A stretch of DNA of 64,000 nt from Microbacterium sp. LWH11-1.2 (GTDB lineage: Bacteria; Actinomycetota; Actinomycetes; Actinomycetales; Microbacteriaceae), in NCBI RefSeq assembly GCF_038397745.1, contig NZ_CP151636.1, positions 2,480,001-2,544,000 of the forward strand, given 5' to 3'. The notes below the pieces were generated by a model, which searched no databases, was not told where the DNA came from, and saw only the letters and a list, made by a program, of their open reading frames with translations. Below are positions 42,304 to 52,921 of the stretch, one piece after another (within the stretch, counting starts at the first letter, position 1; each line of letters begins with the position of its first letter). A program made the position numbers and the translations under genes.

Positions 42304-43536
42304 ATGGGAATGCGTCGCGGAACCAATCTCCCGCGGATGGGCGATTTCAATCAGTCCGTGATCCTGGAGGCCATCCGGCGCTCCGGAGAGGGATTGAGTC
42401 GGATCGAGCTCGTCGAGGCGACGGGCCTGTCCGCTCAGACCGTCACGAACATCACGCGCCGACTCCTCGATGACGGATTCATCCGCGAAGCCGGGCGCAC
42501 GATCAACGGCCCGGGAAAGCCGCGGGTGACGCTGCGCCTCGTGGCGGAGAGCCGGTTCTCGGTCGGCGTGCACCTCGATCCCGCCGTCATGACCTTCGTG
42601 CTCCTCGATCTGTCCGGAGCCGTCGTGCGCCGGATGGCGGTGCGCACCCCGAAGAAGGATCCGCGTCGGATCGTGGAGGCCATGGCGTCCACGATCGACT
42701 CCCTGATCACCGCAGCCGGGGTGGACCGCTCGCGCATCGAGGGGGTGGGGGTCGCCGCCCCCGGTCCGCTGGATCCGGCCAAGGGGACCGTGATCGATCC
42801 GCCGAAGCTGCTCGGCTGGCACCGCGTGCCGCTGCGCTCCGTCCTGGCCGAGGCGACGGGATTCCCGGTGACCCTCGAGAAGGACACGACGGCGGCCGCC
42901 GTGGGAGAGCTCTGGACCCGTCACGGCTCGTCCGACGACTCGTTCGTCTTCGTCTACCTCGGGACCGGGATCGGCGCCGCGCTCGCCAGGAGCGGCGACG
43001 TGGTGCGCGGAAGCACGCAGAACCTCGGCGAGATCGGGCACATCGTCGTCGATCCTGACGGTCCCGCCTGCCTGTGCGGATCGCGCGGCTGTGTCGAGGT
43101 CGTCTGCACGCCGCAGGCGATCGTCGAGCAGGCCGAGCATGCCGGTGTGTTCCCTGACGACCGCGAGGCGAGCGACGTCGAGGCCGTCGAGGCGCGCTTC
43201 ACGCAGCTGTGCGAGCGCGCGGCGGCCGGTGAGGCCCCTGCCGCGCGCGTGCTCCGTCAGGCAGCCGGTCACATGGCGGTGCTGACCGCGGTGCTGACCA
43301 ACCTGCTCGACGTGGACCGGGTCGTGTACGGCGGTCCGTTCTGGCCGCGCCTGTCCGAGGTGTACCTGGGCGAGATCCCCGGACGGCTCGAGCGGCTGAG
43401 CGCCACGCGCGCGGTGCGGGCGCTTCCGGTCGCCGGCACGGTCGTCGGCGTCGACGTCGGCGCCGTGGGGGCCGGCTGCGTGGTCCTCGACTCGGTGCTG
43501 ACGCCGCGCACGACGCATCTGCTGCTGGAGGACTGA
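42304..43536 (+). CDS. ROK-family transcriptional regulator
   Basis: A 410-residue repressor. A winged HTH fills about residues 10-65 (SRIELVEATGLSAQTVTNITRRL). A ROK sugar-kinase-like domain follows, with VAAPGPLDP, GTGIGAAL and the zinc motif CLCGSRGCVEVVC near residue 258. Its position just before an alpha-mannosidase suggests that it senses mannose or a manno-oligosaccharide and controls that gene. The start is uncertain, with ATGs at 42286, 42304 and 42310. 42304 is chosen because GAGGG lies upstream, though at a rather long 11 nt. Confidence 0.85.
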   Translation: MGMRRGTNLPRMGDFNQSVILEAIRRSGEGLSRIELVEATGLSAQTVTNITRRLLDDGFIREAGRTINGPGKPRVTLRLVAESRFSVGVHLDPAVMTFVLLDLSGAVVRRMAVRTPKKDPRRIVEAMASTIDSLITAAGVDRSRIEGVGVAAPGPLDPAKGTVIDPPKLLGWHRVPLRSVLAEATGFPVTLEKDTTAAAVGELWTRHGSSDDSFVFVYLGTGIGAALARSGDVVRGSTQNLGEIGHIVVDPDGPACLCGSRGCVEVVCTPQAIVEQAEHAGVFPDDREASDVEAVEARFTQLCERAAAGEAPAARVLRQAAGHMAVLTAVLTNLLDVDRVVYGGPFWPRLSEVYLGEIPGRLERLSATRAVRALPVAGTVVGVDVGAVGAGCVVLDSVLTPRTTHLLLED

Positions 43537-43575
43537 GCGCCGGACATGAGTCGTCCGGGATCTCCGCGCGGGCTC

Positions 43576-43605
43576 TTGTCGGATTAACTCCAATCGATGT
43601 ACTAT
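43576..43605 (+). promoter_or_regulatory. Promoter of the alpha-mannosidase gene
   Basis: TTGTCG (43576-43581) and TACTAT (43600-43605) are separated by 18 bp, a good fit to a housekeeping sigma promoter. The spacer and flanks are unusually AT-rich for this window, and a transcript would start about 24 nt before the ATG. It is a likely target of the adjacent ROK regulator. Confidence 0.6.
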
Positions 43606-43635
43606 CTGTGATCACCCCCAGCGATCGGATCACCG

Positions 43636-46600
43636 ATGCATGACAACTCGGCCCTCGTCGAAGCGCGCATCCAGCGCTTCGTGCAGGAGCGTCTCCACCC
43701 CGCCGTGTACGCGCGGGCGCAGGAGCTGAAGCTCCGGTCGTGGACCGCCCCGGGGGAGCCCGTGTCGTTCGACCACGCCGTGGCGCAGGCTTTCGAGCCC
43801 TTCTCCGTCGGCGGTCCGTGGGGCCGCGCCTGGAGCACGATGTGGCTGCACGTGACCGGTGTCGTCCCGCAGGTCGCCGACGGGCAGCGGGCCGAGCTGG
43901 TGTTCGACCTCGGGTTCAACGACGCGGAGCCGGGTTTCCAGGCCGAGGGCACCGTGTACCGGCCGGACGGATCCATCGTGAAGGCCGTCGAGCCGAGGAA
44001 CGCCCACGTGCCCCTGGAGGGGGCCGCGGGCGACCCGATCGATCTCTACCTCGAGGCGGCTGCGAATCCCGACGTCGCCGCGGCGTGGACCTTCGCGCCG
44101 ACGCCCCTCGGGCAGTGGGAATCCGCGGGGGAGGATCCGCTCTACGTGCTCCGCCGGGCGGAGATCGCGATCCTCGATGTCACGGTCTGGGAGCTGCTGC
44201 AGGATGTGGCGGTGCTGCGAGGGCTGATGGGCGCCCTGCCGACGGAGTCGCCGCGCCGCGCCGAGATCCTCCGCGCGCTGGAGCGGATGATCGACGTGAC
44301 CGACCCGGAGGACGTCGCAGGCACCGCCGCCGAGGCGCGGGCGGAACTCGTCGGGGTCCTCGCGCGCCCGGCATCCGCCTCCGCTCATTCCCTGCACGCC
44401 GTGGGGCATGCGCACATCGACTCCGCCTGGCTGTGGCCCGTCCGCGAGACGCAGCGCAAGGTGGCCAGGACGTTCTCGAACGTCCTGGCGCTGCAGCAGG
44501 AGGACCCCGACTTCGCCTTCGCCGCGTCTTCCGCCCAGCAGTACGCCTGGATGAAGCGGTTCCAGCCCGAGCTGTTCGCGCGCATGCGCGACGCGGTCGC
44601 CGCAGGGCGCTTCGTGCCGGCCGGCGGCATGTGGGTCGAATCCGACACGAACATGCCGGGTGGTGAGGCGCTGGCGAGGCAGTTCGTGCGCGGCAAGCGT
44701 TTCTTCCTGGAGGAGTTCGGCGTCGAACCGCTCGACGTCTGGCTCCCGGATTCCTTCGGCTATTCCGCGGCGCTCCCGCAGATCGCGAAGGCCGCCGGAT
44801 CGCGGTGGATGCTGACGCAGAAGATGTCATGGAACGAGACCAACGTCATGCCGCACCACACATTCCTGTGGGAGGGCATCGACGGCACGCGGATCTTCAC
44901 CCATTTCCCGCCGGTCGACACCTACAACGCGCAGCTCACCGGCGAGGAGCTGGCCCGCGCGGAGCGCCAGTACGCCGAGAAGGGCGCCGCGAACACCTCG
45001 CTCGTCCCGTTCGGCTACGGCGACGGAGGGGGCGGTCCGAATCGGGAGATGGTCGCGGCGGCGGCGCGGCTGCGGTCTCTCGAGGGCTCGCCGACCGTCA
45101 CCCTGTCGACGCCGCGTCGCTTCTTCGAGGCGGCAGAGGCGGAGTACACGTCCCCGCCGGTGTGGTCAGGGGAGATGTACCTCGAGTTCCACCGGGGGAC
45201 CTACACCTCGCAGTCCCGCACGAAGCGCGGGAACCGCCGCAGCGAGCATGCGCTGCGCGAGGCCGAGTTCTGGGCCACCTCCGCCGCGCTGCGCGGCGCG
45301 GACTACCCGTACGACGAGCTGGATGCCGCGTGGGAGACCGTGCTGCTGCAGCAGTTCCATGACATCCTCCCCGGCAGCTCGATCAGCTGGGTGCACCGGG
45401 AGGCCGAACGACGCTACGCCGAGGTGCTCGCCTCGACGGAGCGCATCATCGCAGGGTCGCTGGCCGTCGTGGCCGGCTCGGGAGACACCGAGCTGGTCGC
45501 CGACGCCGGGCCCTACGCAAGGGAGGGAACGGCGGCGATGGGGATCACCGCCGTGCAGGGTGCTGGGGTCCCTGCGGCGGTCGCGCGGACGACGGGCGGC
45601 TTCGTGCTGGAGAACGAGCACCTCACGGTCTCGATCGACGACGCGGGCCTGGTGACGTCACTCGTCACCCGCGCGACCGGGAGGGATGCGATTGCGGCGG
45701 GGGAGCGGGGGAACCTCCTCCAGCTGCATCGCGATACGCCCAGCCGATGGGATGCCTGGGATATCGACGAGCACTACCGCCGTCACGTCATCGACGTGAC
45801 GGACGTGGTCTCGATCGACATCGTCCCGCATCCGTCGGCGGCGATCGTCTGCGTGGTCCGTGCGCTGGGGGGCTCACGGATCACGCAGGCTCTGACCCTC
45901 GCCTCCGGCGGGCGCGCTCTCGACATCGAGACGACGGTCGACTGGCACGAGCGCCAGAAGCTCCTGAAGCTCGCCTTCCCGTTCGACGTGCACACCGATC
46001 GCGCGACGTCGGAGATCCAGTTCGGGCACGTGCACCGCCCGACGCACACGAACACGTCCTGGGATGCGGCGCGGTTCGAGACCGTGGCGCATCGCTGGGT
46101 GCATGTGGGCGAGCCCGGCTTCGGCGTCGCCGTGGCCAATGACGCCACCTACGGCCATGACATCACGCGGACATCGCGCAGCGGCGGCGGCACCGCGACG
46201 ACCGTGCGTCTGTCGCTGCTCCGCGCACCGCTCTTCCCCGATCCCGATGCGGATCAGGGGGAGCACACCTTCCGGGTGAGCGTGCGCCCGGATGCGTCCA
46301 TCGCCGATGCGGTCCGCGAGGGCTACCGACTGAACCTGCCCGTGCGGGCGCTCTCCGGTGCGGGACCCGTGGCGCCGCTGCTGAGCGTGTCGTCCGACGC
46401 CGTCGTCGTCGAAGCGGTCAAGCTCGCCGAGGATCGCAGCGGAGACGTGATCGTGCGCCTGTACGAGGCGCACGGCGGGCGGGCCGCGGCGACCCTCTCG
46501 ACGGCCTTCGCGTTCGGCACGGTCGTGGAGACCGACCTTCTCGAGCGCGAGGTGGATGCCGCGGCGGTCCGAGCGATCGACGGAAGCGCTGTCGACCTGG

Positions 46601-46671
46601 AGCTTCGCGCGTTCCAGCTCGTGACGCTCCGCTTCCGCGAGGCCGCGCTCGCGACGGCTCAGCCGGAGTAG
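43636..46671 (+). CDS. GH38 alpha-mannosidase
   Basis: A 1011-residue glycoside hydrolase family 38 enzyme that removes alpha-linked mannose. Zinc ligands appear in HAHIDSAWLWP near residue 258 (His, Asp). The catalytic nucleophile Asp is in LPDSFGYS near residue 373, and another zinc His in QFHDILPG near 577. The C-terminal beta-sandwich domains are full length. No signal peptide is present, so it acts in the cytoplasm on imported oligosaccharides. No dedicated importer lies next to it. Its 3' end overlaps the convergent accE gene by 13 bp. Confidence 0.92.
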   Translation: MHDNSALVEARIQRFVQERLHPAVYARAQELKLRSWTAPGEPVSFDHAVAQAFEPFSVGGPWGRAWSTMWLHVTGVVPQVADGQRAELVFDLGFNDAEPGFQAEGTVYRPDGSIVKAVEPRNAHVPLEGAAGDPIDLYLEAAANPDVAAAWTFAPTPLGQWESAGEDPLYVLRRAEIAILDVTVWELLQDVAVLRGLMGALPTESPRRAEILRALERMIDVTDPEDVAGTAAEARAELVGVLARPASASAHSLHAVGHAHIDSAWLWPVRETQRKVARTFSNVLALQQEDPDFAFAASSAQQYAWMKRFQPELFARMRDAVAAGRFVPAGGMWVESDTNMPGGEALARQFVRGKRFFLEEFGVEPLDVWLPDSFGYSAALPQIAKAAGSRWMLTQKMSWNETNVMPHHTFLWEGIDGTRIFTHFPPVDTYNAQLTGEELARAERQYAEKGAANTSLVPFGYGDGGGGPNREMVAAAARLRSLEGSPTVTLSTPRRFFEAAEAEYTSPPVWSGEMYLEFHRGTYTSQSRTKRGNRRSEHALREAEFWATSAALRGADYPYDELDAAWETVLLQQFHDILPGSSISWVHREAERRYAEVLASTERIIAGSLAVVAGSGDTELVADAGPYAREGTAAMGITAVQGAGVPAAVARTTGGFVLENEHLTVSIDDAGLVTSLVTRATGRDAIAAGERGNLLQLHRDTPSRWDAWDIDEHYRRHVIDVTDVVSIDIVPHPSAAIVCVVRALGGSRITQALTLASGGRALDIETTVDWHERQKLLKLAFPFDVHTDRATSEIQFGHVHRPTHTNTSWDAARFETVAHRWVHVGEPGFGVAVANDATYGHDITRTSRSGGGTATTVRLSLLRAPLFPDPDADQGEHTFRVSVRPDASIADAVREGYRLNLPVRALSGAGPVAPLLSVSSDAVVVEAVKLAEDRSGDVIVRLYEAHGGRAAATLSTAFAFGTVVETDLLEREVDAAAVRAIDGSAVDLELRAFQLVTLRFREAALATAQPE

Positions 46672-46901
46672 CGTCCCCAGGGGATGTCGCGGCGCAGCGG
46701 CGTGCGGAGCGGGCGCTGCGTGCGGGTCCATGCCGAGACGCTCGGCTCGGCGGCCACGGCATCCGCGGCCTCCGACGCATACGCATCGCTGATCACGGCG
46801 ATGAGAGCGGCCAGCTCCTCCTCGGTCGCGGCGCCCTGCGTGATCTCGAGAGTCGGCGGCAGCTCGTCCGGCGTCTCCGCGTGAGTGGTCGGCTCGGTCA
46901 C
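46659..46901 (-). CDS. accE: Acyl-CoA carboxylase epsilon subunit
   Basis: An 80-residue small subunit. It has an acidic N-terminus, a helix [13 protein letters not shown] and a basic, Trp-rich C-terminus ([11 protein letters not shown], then IPWGRYSG), the family pattern of actinobacterial AccE. It stabilises and activates the alpha-beta carboxylase complex. Its start overlaps the beta-subunit stop by 4 bp. Confidence 0.88.
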   Translation of the reverse strand: MTEPTTHAETPDELPPTLEITQGAATEEELAALIAVISDAYASEAADAVAAEPSVSAWTRTQRPLRTPLRRDIPWGRYSG

Positions 46902-48487
46902 AGCGGGATGTTCCCGTGCTTCTTCGGCGGCAGCTCGGCGCGCTTGCCGCGCAGGGCGCGCAGCGCCTTCGCGATCGAGACGCGGGTCGTCGCCGGCTCG
47001 ATGATGCCGTCGAGCTCACCGCGCTCCGCAGCGAGGAACGGAGAGGCGACGTTGTACGTGTACTCGTTGGCGAGGCGCGTGCGGACCGCGGCCACGTCTT
47101 CGCCGGCCTCCTCCGCCTTCTTGATCTCGCCGCGGTAGAGGATGTTGACCGCGCCCTGTCCGCCCATGACCGCGATCTCGGCCGTCGGCCAGGCGAGGTT
47201 GACGTCGGCGCCGAGCTGCTTGGAGCCCATGACGATGTACGCGCCGCCGTAGGCCTTGCGCAGGATCACGGTGACGAGGGGCACGGTCGCCTCGGCGTAG
47301 GCGTAGAGGAGCTTCGCACCGCGGCGGATGACGCCGGTCCACTCCTGGTCGGTGCCGGGGAGGTAGCCGGGAACGTCGACGAGCGTCACGATCGGGATGG
47401 AGAAGGCGTCGCAGAACCGCACGAAGCGACTGGCCTTCTCGCCCGCCTCGATGTTCAGCGTGCCGGCCATCTGCGACGGCTGGTTCGCGATGATGCCGAC
47501 CGAGCGGCCCTCGATACGGCCGAAGCCGATGACGATGTTGGGCGCGAAGAGCGGCTGGACCTCGAGGAAGTCGCCCTGGTCGACGACGTGCTCGATGACG
47601 GTCTTGATGTCGTACGGCTGGTTCGCCGAGTCCGGGACGATCGTGTTCAGCGTGCGATCGGCATCCGTCGTCTCGAACTCGAAAGCGCTCTCGTACGACG
47701 GCAGCTCGGCCATGTTGTTGTCCGGGAGGAAGCCGAGGAGCGTGCGCGCGTAGTCGATCGCGTCGTCCTCGTCCTCGGCGAGGTAGTGCGCCACGCCCGA
47801 GCGCGTGTTGTGGGTGTACGCCCCGCCGAGCTCCTCCATGCCGACGTCCTCGCCGGTCACGGTCTTGATCACGTCCGGGCCGGTGACGAACATCTGGCTG
47901 GTCTTGTCGACCATGATGACGAAGTCCGTGAGGGCGGGGGAGTACACCGCTCCACCCGCGGCCGGGCCCATGATGATCGAGATCTGCGGGATCACGCCGG
48001 ATGCGCGGGTGTTCAGTCGGAAGATCTCGCCGTACTTGCCGAGAGCGACGACGCCCTCCTGGATTCGCGCGCCACCCGAGTCGAGGATGCCGATGCACGG
48101 CATGCCGCCGGCCAGCGCGAACTCCATGATCTTGATGATCTTCTCGCCGGCGACCTCGCCGAGCGAGCCGCCGAAGGTCGAGAAGTCCTGCGAGTACACG
48201 GCGACGGTGCGGCCGTGGATGGTGCCGACGCCCGTGACGACCGAGTCGCCGTAGGGACGGGACCGGTCCATCCCGAACGCGGTCGTGCGGTGGCGCACGT
48301 ACTCGTCGAACTCGACGAAGCTCCCCGGGTCGACGAGGAGCTCGATGCGCTCGCGGGCCGTCATCTTGCCCTTGGCGTGCTGCTTCTCCTTCGCCTTCTC
48401 CTCGGCGTCGACGACGGCCTCGGTGTAGCGAGCGCGAAGATCCGCGATCTTGCCGGCAGTGGTAAAGAGGTCGGGCTTGTCCGTCAC
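46898..48487 (-). CDS. accD5: Acyl-CoA carboxylase beta subunit (carboxyltransferase)
   Basis: A 529-residue carboxyltransferase that transfers the carboxyl group from biotin to acetyl- or propionyl-CoA. Typical blocks include the N-terminal [26 protein letters not shown] near residue 145, the oxyanion-forming [11 protein letters not shown] near 180, and the C-terminal [13 protein letters not shown] near 425. Specificity cannot be read by eye. The GTG at 48487 fits family length, and a TAGGGT hexamer lies 7 nt upstream. The open frame to 48610 is unconserved. Confidence 0.93.
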   Translation of the reverse strand: MTDKPDLFTTAGKIADLRARYTEAVVDAEEKAKEKQHAKGKMTARERIELLVDPGSFVEFDEYVRHRTTAFGMDRSRPYGDSVVTGVGTIHGRTVAVYSQDFSTFGGSLGEVAGEKIIKIMEFALAGGMPCIGILDSGGARIQEGVVALGKYGEIFRLNTRASGVIPQISIIMGPAAGGAVYSPALTDFVIMVDKTSQMFVTGPDVIKTVTGEDVGMEELGGAYTHNTRSGVAHYLAEDEDDAIDYARTLLGFLPDNNMAELPSYESAFEFETTDADRTLNTIVPDSANQPYDIKTVIEHVVDQGDFLEVQPLFAPNIVIGFGRIEGRSVGIIANQPSQMAGTLNIEAGEKASRFVRFCDAFSIPIVTLVDVPGYLPGTDQEWTGVIRRGAKLLYAYAEATVPLVTVILRKAYGGAYIVMGSKQLGADVNLAWPTAEIAVMGGQGAVNILYRGEIKKAEEAGEDVAAVRTRLANEYTYNVASPFLAAERGELDGIIEPATTRVSIAKALRALRGKRAELPPKKHGNIPL

Positions 48488-48494
48488 GGATTCC

Positions 48495-48500
48495 ACCCTA
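48495..48500 (-). promoter_or_regulatory. Leaderless -10 hexamer of the carboxyltransferase gene
   Basis: TAGGGT on the minus strand with a 7-nt spacer to the GTG. Its AGGGTGG could be mistaken for a ribosome-binding site, but the TANNNT spacing fits a leaderless start better. Confidence 0.45.
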
Positions 48501-48661
48501 GCGCCGGGTCGGCCCCGTCCGTTGGATGCTCGGCACAACGGGCCGCCCGATCCTTTGGCGCTCTTCTGAGTGTCGAGCCGGATGAACCTTTCCCTGCTCG
48601 ATCGCGTCACTCCTCATGACCGGACTCGCCGAGGCCGGCGACCAGAATCAGGAGGACCACC

Positions 48662-49021
48662 ATGAAGCGCACGATCGCTCTCGCCCTTTCCACCGTCTCC
48701 CTCGCCGCCGGCGCCGTGGCGCTCGGTGCCCTTCCGGCACAGGCCGACACCGGCTGCGACGCCGGCGCCGTGTGCTACGTGCTGGACGGCGTCATCCAGG
48801 CCGAGGTCCGCCCCGGTGTCAAGCCGTCGTCATCGTTCGACCAGGTCATCAACAACTCGTCGTCGAGCGTGCGCATCAGCTGGGCCGGCTTCGGCGAGAG
48901 CTCGTTCATCGAGGGGTACACCGTCTCCACCATGTCCAACGACCTCGTGCGACCCGGCTCGACCCTCGACCTCGGTGCCGCCACCGCGACGACGGTCTAC
49001 AGCATCCGGATCATCCGCTGA
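48662..49021 (+). CDS. Small secreted protein of unknown function
   Basis: A 119-residue protein with a clear signal peptide (about residues 1-28; KR start, Ala/Leu core, cleavage after AQA). The mature ~91 residues have two Cys close together (GCDAGAVCY), which could form a disulfide, and Ser/Thr-rich strands ending in SIRIIR. I do not recognise a family. The ATG has an excellent AGGAGG 6 nt upstream, so it is probably well expressed. It is divergent from accD5 across a 174-bp gap. Confidence 0.7.
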   Translation: MKRTIALALSTVSLAAGAVALGALPAQADTGCDAGAVCYVLDGVIQAEVRPGVKPSSSFDQVINNSSSSVRISWAGFGESSFIEGYTVSTMSNDLVRPGSTLDLGAATATTVYSIRIIR

Positions 49022-49083
49022 TCGTGTGTCTCGGCCGGGCGCCGCGTGACAGCTCGACCCGGTCGAGACCGCGGGCGGGATCC

Positions 49084-50088
49084 TCAGCCGGTGGGGGTAC
49101 CTGAGGAGGAGTCGAGCCCGGAGAGATCGTGACCGCCACGCGCTCCCTCGTCTCCGCCGCGCTCGAGTTCCGGTGCGTCGTGTCGGTGACCGCGTCGCGT
49201 CGTCACCTCACCGACCTTGCGGCCGGCCCAGCCGACCCCGCGCACAGCGGTGCCGGCGGCACCCGCGACGGCGCTCCCGGCGAACCGCGCACCGCGCAGC
49301 ATGCGAAGCTCGAGCTTCTCGGCGCCCTCGACCGGTTCGAGCTCGAGAGGCAGGTCGACGGGAGCAGCGCCGAACGCCTTGTGCGATGTCGTGAGCACGC
49401 GACGGCCGAGGATGTGGTTGCCCGTGCCGCCGATCGCGGCACCGATCCCGAACGGGAGCGCCTTGCCGATGACCGAAGCTCCTCCCTTCGCCGCGAACTG
49501 CTTGACGAACATGCTCTTGAGCCGGTCGACCAGCGGGCCGACGGCAGCGCGCGGGAGCGACTTGGTCACCAGTTCGCCCCAGTAGGACGATCGGCTTCCG
49601 CCGCGGCCGGCGACCTGACCGGCGAGCTGGCCGACGAGTTCCACGCCCTCCTTGCCCAGCATCAGGGTCATCACCAGGGCGCGGGCGCGATCGGGATTCG
49701 CGATCGCGATGCCGTGCACCTCGGCGACGGACTGGGCGAACAGCGCCGTCGATTCGACGAAGCCGACCGTCTCGACGCCCGAGAGTGCGAGCGTGACCCC
49801 GGTGCCGATGCCCGGGACGACCGCCGTCGCGCCGACCGCCGCGCCACCCGTCGTGACGGCGGCGAGGTACCGCCGCTCGAGGATGCGGATGATCTCGGCC
49901 GGTGTCGCGTGCGGGTTGCGGAGGCGGATGCTGCGGATGTGGGCGAGCACGAGGGGGCGCTGGATGGAGAGCACACGATCGAGCCCGCGCACCATCATCG
50001 GATGCTCGGGGGATCCGGCCGGTGGCACGCCCTTGTCCCAGGGAGAGTCATCCGGCAAGGAGTGGATCTTGTGCACCTTGGGGGCCAT
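49084..50088 (-). CDS. Hypothetical protein with Gly/Ala-rich hydrophobic segments
   Basis: A 334-residue protein I do not recognise. Near residue 73, TTGGAAVGATAVVPGIGTG opens a hydrophobic Gly/Ala-rich stretch. Further hydrophobic segments lie near 100-125, 205-225 and 268-290, with a basic C-terminus ending in a Gly/Asp/Ser-rich tail. This layout is a little like EcsC-type proteins, but no hallmark confirms it. The ATG has no ribosome-binding site but has a TAGGAT hexamer 6 nt upstream. A hairpin upstream separates it from the nucleotidyltransferase gene. Confidence 0.65.
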   Translation of the reverse strand: MAPKVHKIHSLPDDSPWDKGVPPAGSPEHPMMVRGLDRVLSIQRPLVLAHIRSIRLRNPHATPAEIIRILERRYLAAVTTGGAAVGATAVVPGIGTGVTLALSGVETVGFVESTALFAQSVAEVHGIAIANPDRARALVMTLMLGKEGVELVGQLAGQVAGRGGSRSSYWGELVTKSLPRAAVGPLVDRLKSMFVKQFAAKGGASVIGKALPFGIGAAIGGTGNHILGRRVLTTSHKAFGAAPVDLPLELEPVEGAEKLELRMLRGARFAGSAVAGAAGTAVRGVGWAGRKVGEVTTRRGHRHDAPELERGGDEGARGGHDLSGLDSSSGTPTG

Positions 50089-50094
50089 GACCTG

Positions 50095-50100
50095 ATCCTA
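50095..50100 (-). promoter_or_regulatory. Leaderless -10 hexamer of the 49-50 kb hypothetical gene
   Basis: TAGGAT on the minus strand, with a 6-nt spacer (CAGGTC) to the ATG. Confidence 0.5.
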
Positions 50101-50122
50101 CGAAGTCAGACCGCGAAAACGC

Positions 50123-50158
50123 CGAACGCCCGGATCCTGGTGGGGATACGGGCGTTCG
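50123..50158 (-). terminator. Terminator hairpin after the nucleotidyltransferase gene
   Basis: CGAACGCCCG pairs perfectly with 50149-50158. After one mismatch four more pairs (ATCC/GGAT) close a short loop. It lies 10 bp after the stop codon of the minus-strand gene. Confidence 0.7.
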
Positions 50159-50168
50159 GGAGAGGCGA

Positions 50169-50861
50169 TCAGACGAAGAGGTTCGCCCGCTCGAGGTCTT
50201 CCGCGAAGTCGATCTCGACCGCGTAGAGGTCGGAGACGTCCATCGGCTCGAGGAGCAGGCCGTCTTCGGCGATCGCGAGTTCGAGACCGCGCTCGAAGTA
50301 GTCCTGGTCCTCGACGCGCTGAAGCTGGCGCATGAACGCCTTCTTGTTCGCCGCGGAGATGTAGTTGATGCCGACGGCTTCACCGAGTCCGCCCTTGACG
50401 GTCTTGGACAGCTCGTTGATGAAGCCTTCCGCCGTGACGGTGTACTTCACCTCTTCGTCGCTGACCTTCGAGGTGTTGACCGTGACGAACGACTGGTCGC
50501 GCTCGATGTACGCGGCCGCACGGCCGAGGATCATCGGGTCGAAGACCACGTCGCCGTTCATCCACAGCACGCCGTTCTTGCCGGTGGCGGCAAGCGCACG
50601 GAGCAGGCTCTTCGAGGTGTTGGTCTCGTCGTAGCGCTCGTTGTGGACGTAGTTGACGGTCGGGAAAGCCTCGATGATCGTCTCGGCACGGTATCCGACG
50701 ACCGTGGTGATGCGTGCGTCGGAGCCGAAGGCGGCCCGGATGTTGTCGTGCTGCTGGCGCATGATCGTGCGGCCGTCGCTCAGCTCGGTCAGCGGCTTCG
50801 GCAGCGCGCGACCCAGGCGTGAGCCCATGCCTGCTGCGAGAATGACGGTTTGAAGAGTCAC
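50169..50861 (-). CDS. Sugar- or choline-phosphate nucleotidyltransferase (LicC-like)
   Basis: A 230-residue NTP transferase. The N-terminal VILAAGMGSRLGRALPKPL is the nucleotide-binding signature with the catalytic Lys in PKPL. A metal Asp lies in WMNGDVVF near residue 101, and another acidic cluster in AVEIDFAEDL near the C-terminus. Size and pattern fit LicC-type cytidylyltransferases and related cell-surface sugar activators more than long glucose-1-phosphate enzymes. The product is unknown. It is monocistronic, with a hairpin behind it and a 251-bp non-coding gap ahead. Confidence 0.8.
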   Translation of the reverse strand: MTLQTVILAAGMGSRLGRALPKPLTELSDGRTIMRQQHDNIRAAFGSDARITTVVGYRAETIIEAFPTVNYVHNERYDETNTSKSLLRALAATGKNGVLWMNGDVVFDPMILGRAAAYIERDQSFVTVNTSKVSDEEVKYTVTAEGFINELSKTVKGGLGEAVGINYISAANKKAFMRQLQRVEDQDYFERGLELAIAEDGLLLEPMDVSDLYAVEIDFAEDLERANLFV

Positions 50862-50890
50862 GAGTGCTCCTAAGGGGAAGTTGTGTTCAC

Positions 50891-50906
50891 GGCCGGTTCA
50901 CCGGCC
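50891..50906. other. Hairpin in the leader of the nucleotidyltransferase gene
   Basis: GGCCGG-TTCA-CCGGCC is a perfect palindrome, 30 bp before the minus-strand ATG. It lies in the 251-bp gap shared with the divergent ABC gene. No open reading frame of note is found in this gap. Confidence 0.35.
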
Positions 50907-51100
50907 AGACACCTCATCGTGCCGCGTTCATGGTATCGATTCCGGCTGGGAAGCCCCGGGGATCGATGGCCCCGTTGTCATTTCGTGATCGACTACACAC
51001 GCAACACTCAGGGTAGACGAACACGCCCGATGTGCGCGGAATCTGCGAGATCCGAGCGCGGATTGTGTCGCTGCGCCATCGGCGGAGGGCAACCCATTGA

Positions 51101-51106
51101 TACCGT
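51101..51106 (+). promoter_or_regulatory. Leaderless -10 hexamer of the ABC ATPase gene
   Basis: TACCGT with a 6-nt spacer (AGGACG) before the GTG at 51113. Confidence 0.5.
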
Positions 51107-51112
51107 AGGACG

Positions 51113-52896
<1,784 letters not shown>

Positions 52897-52921
<25 letters not shown>

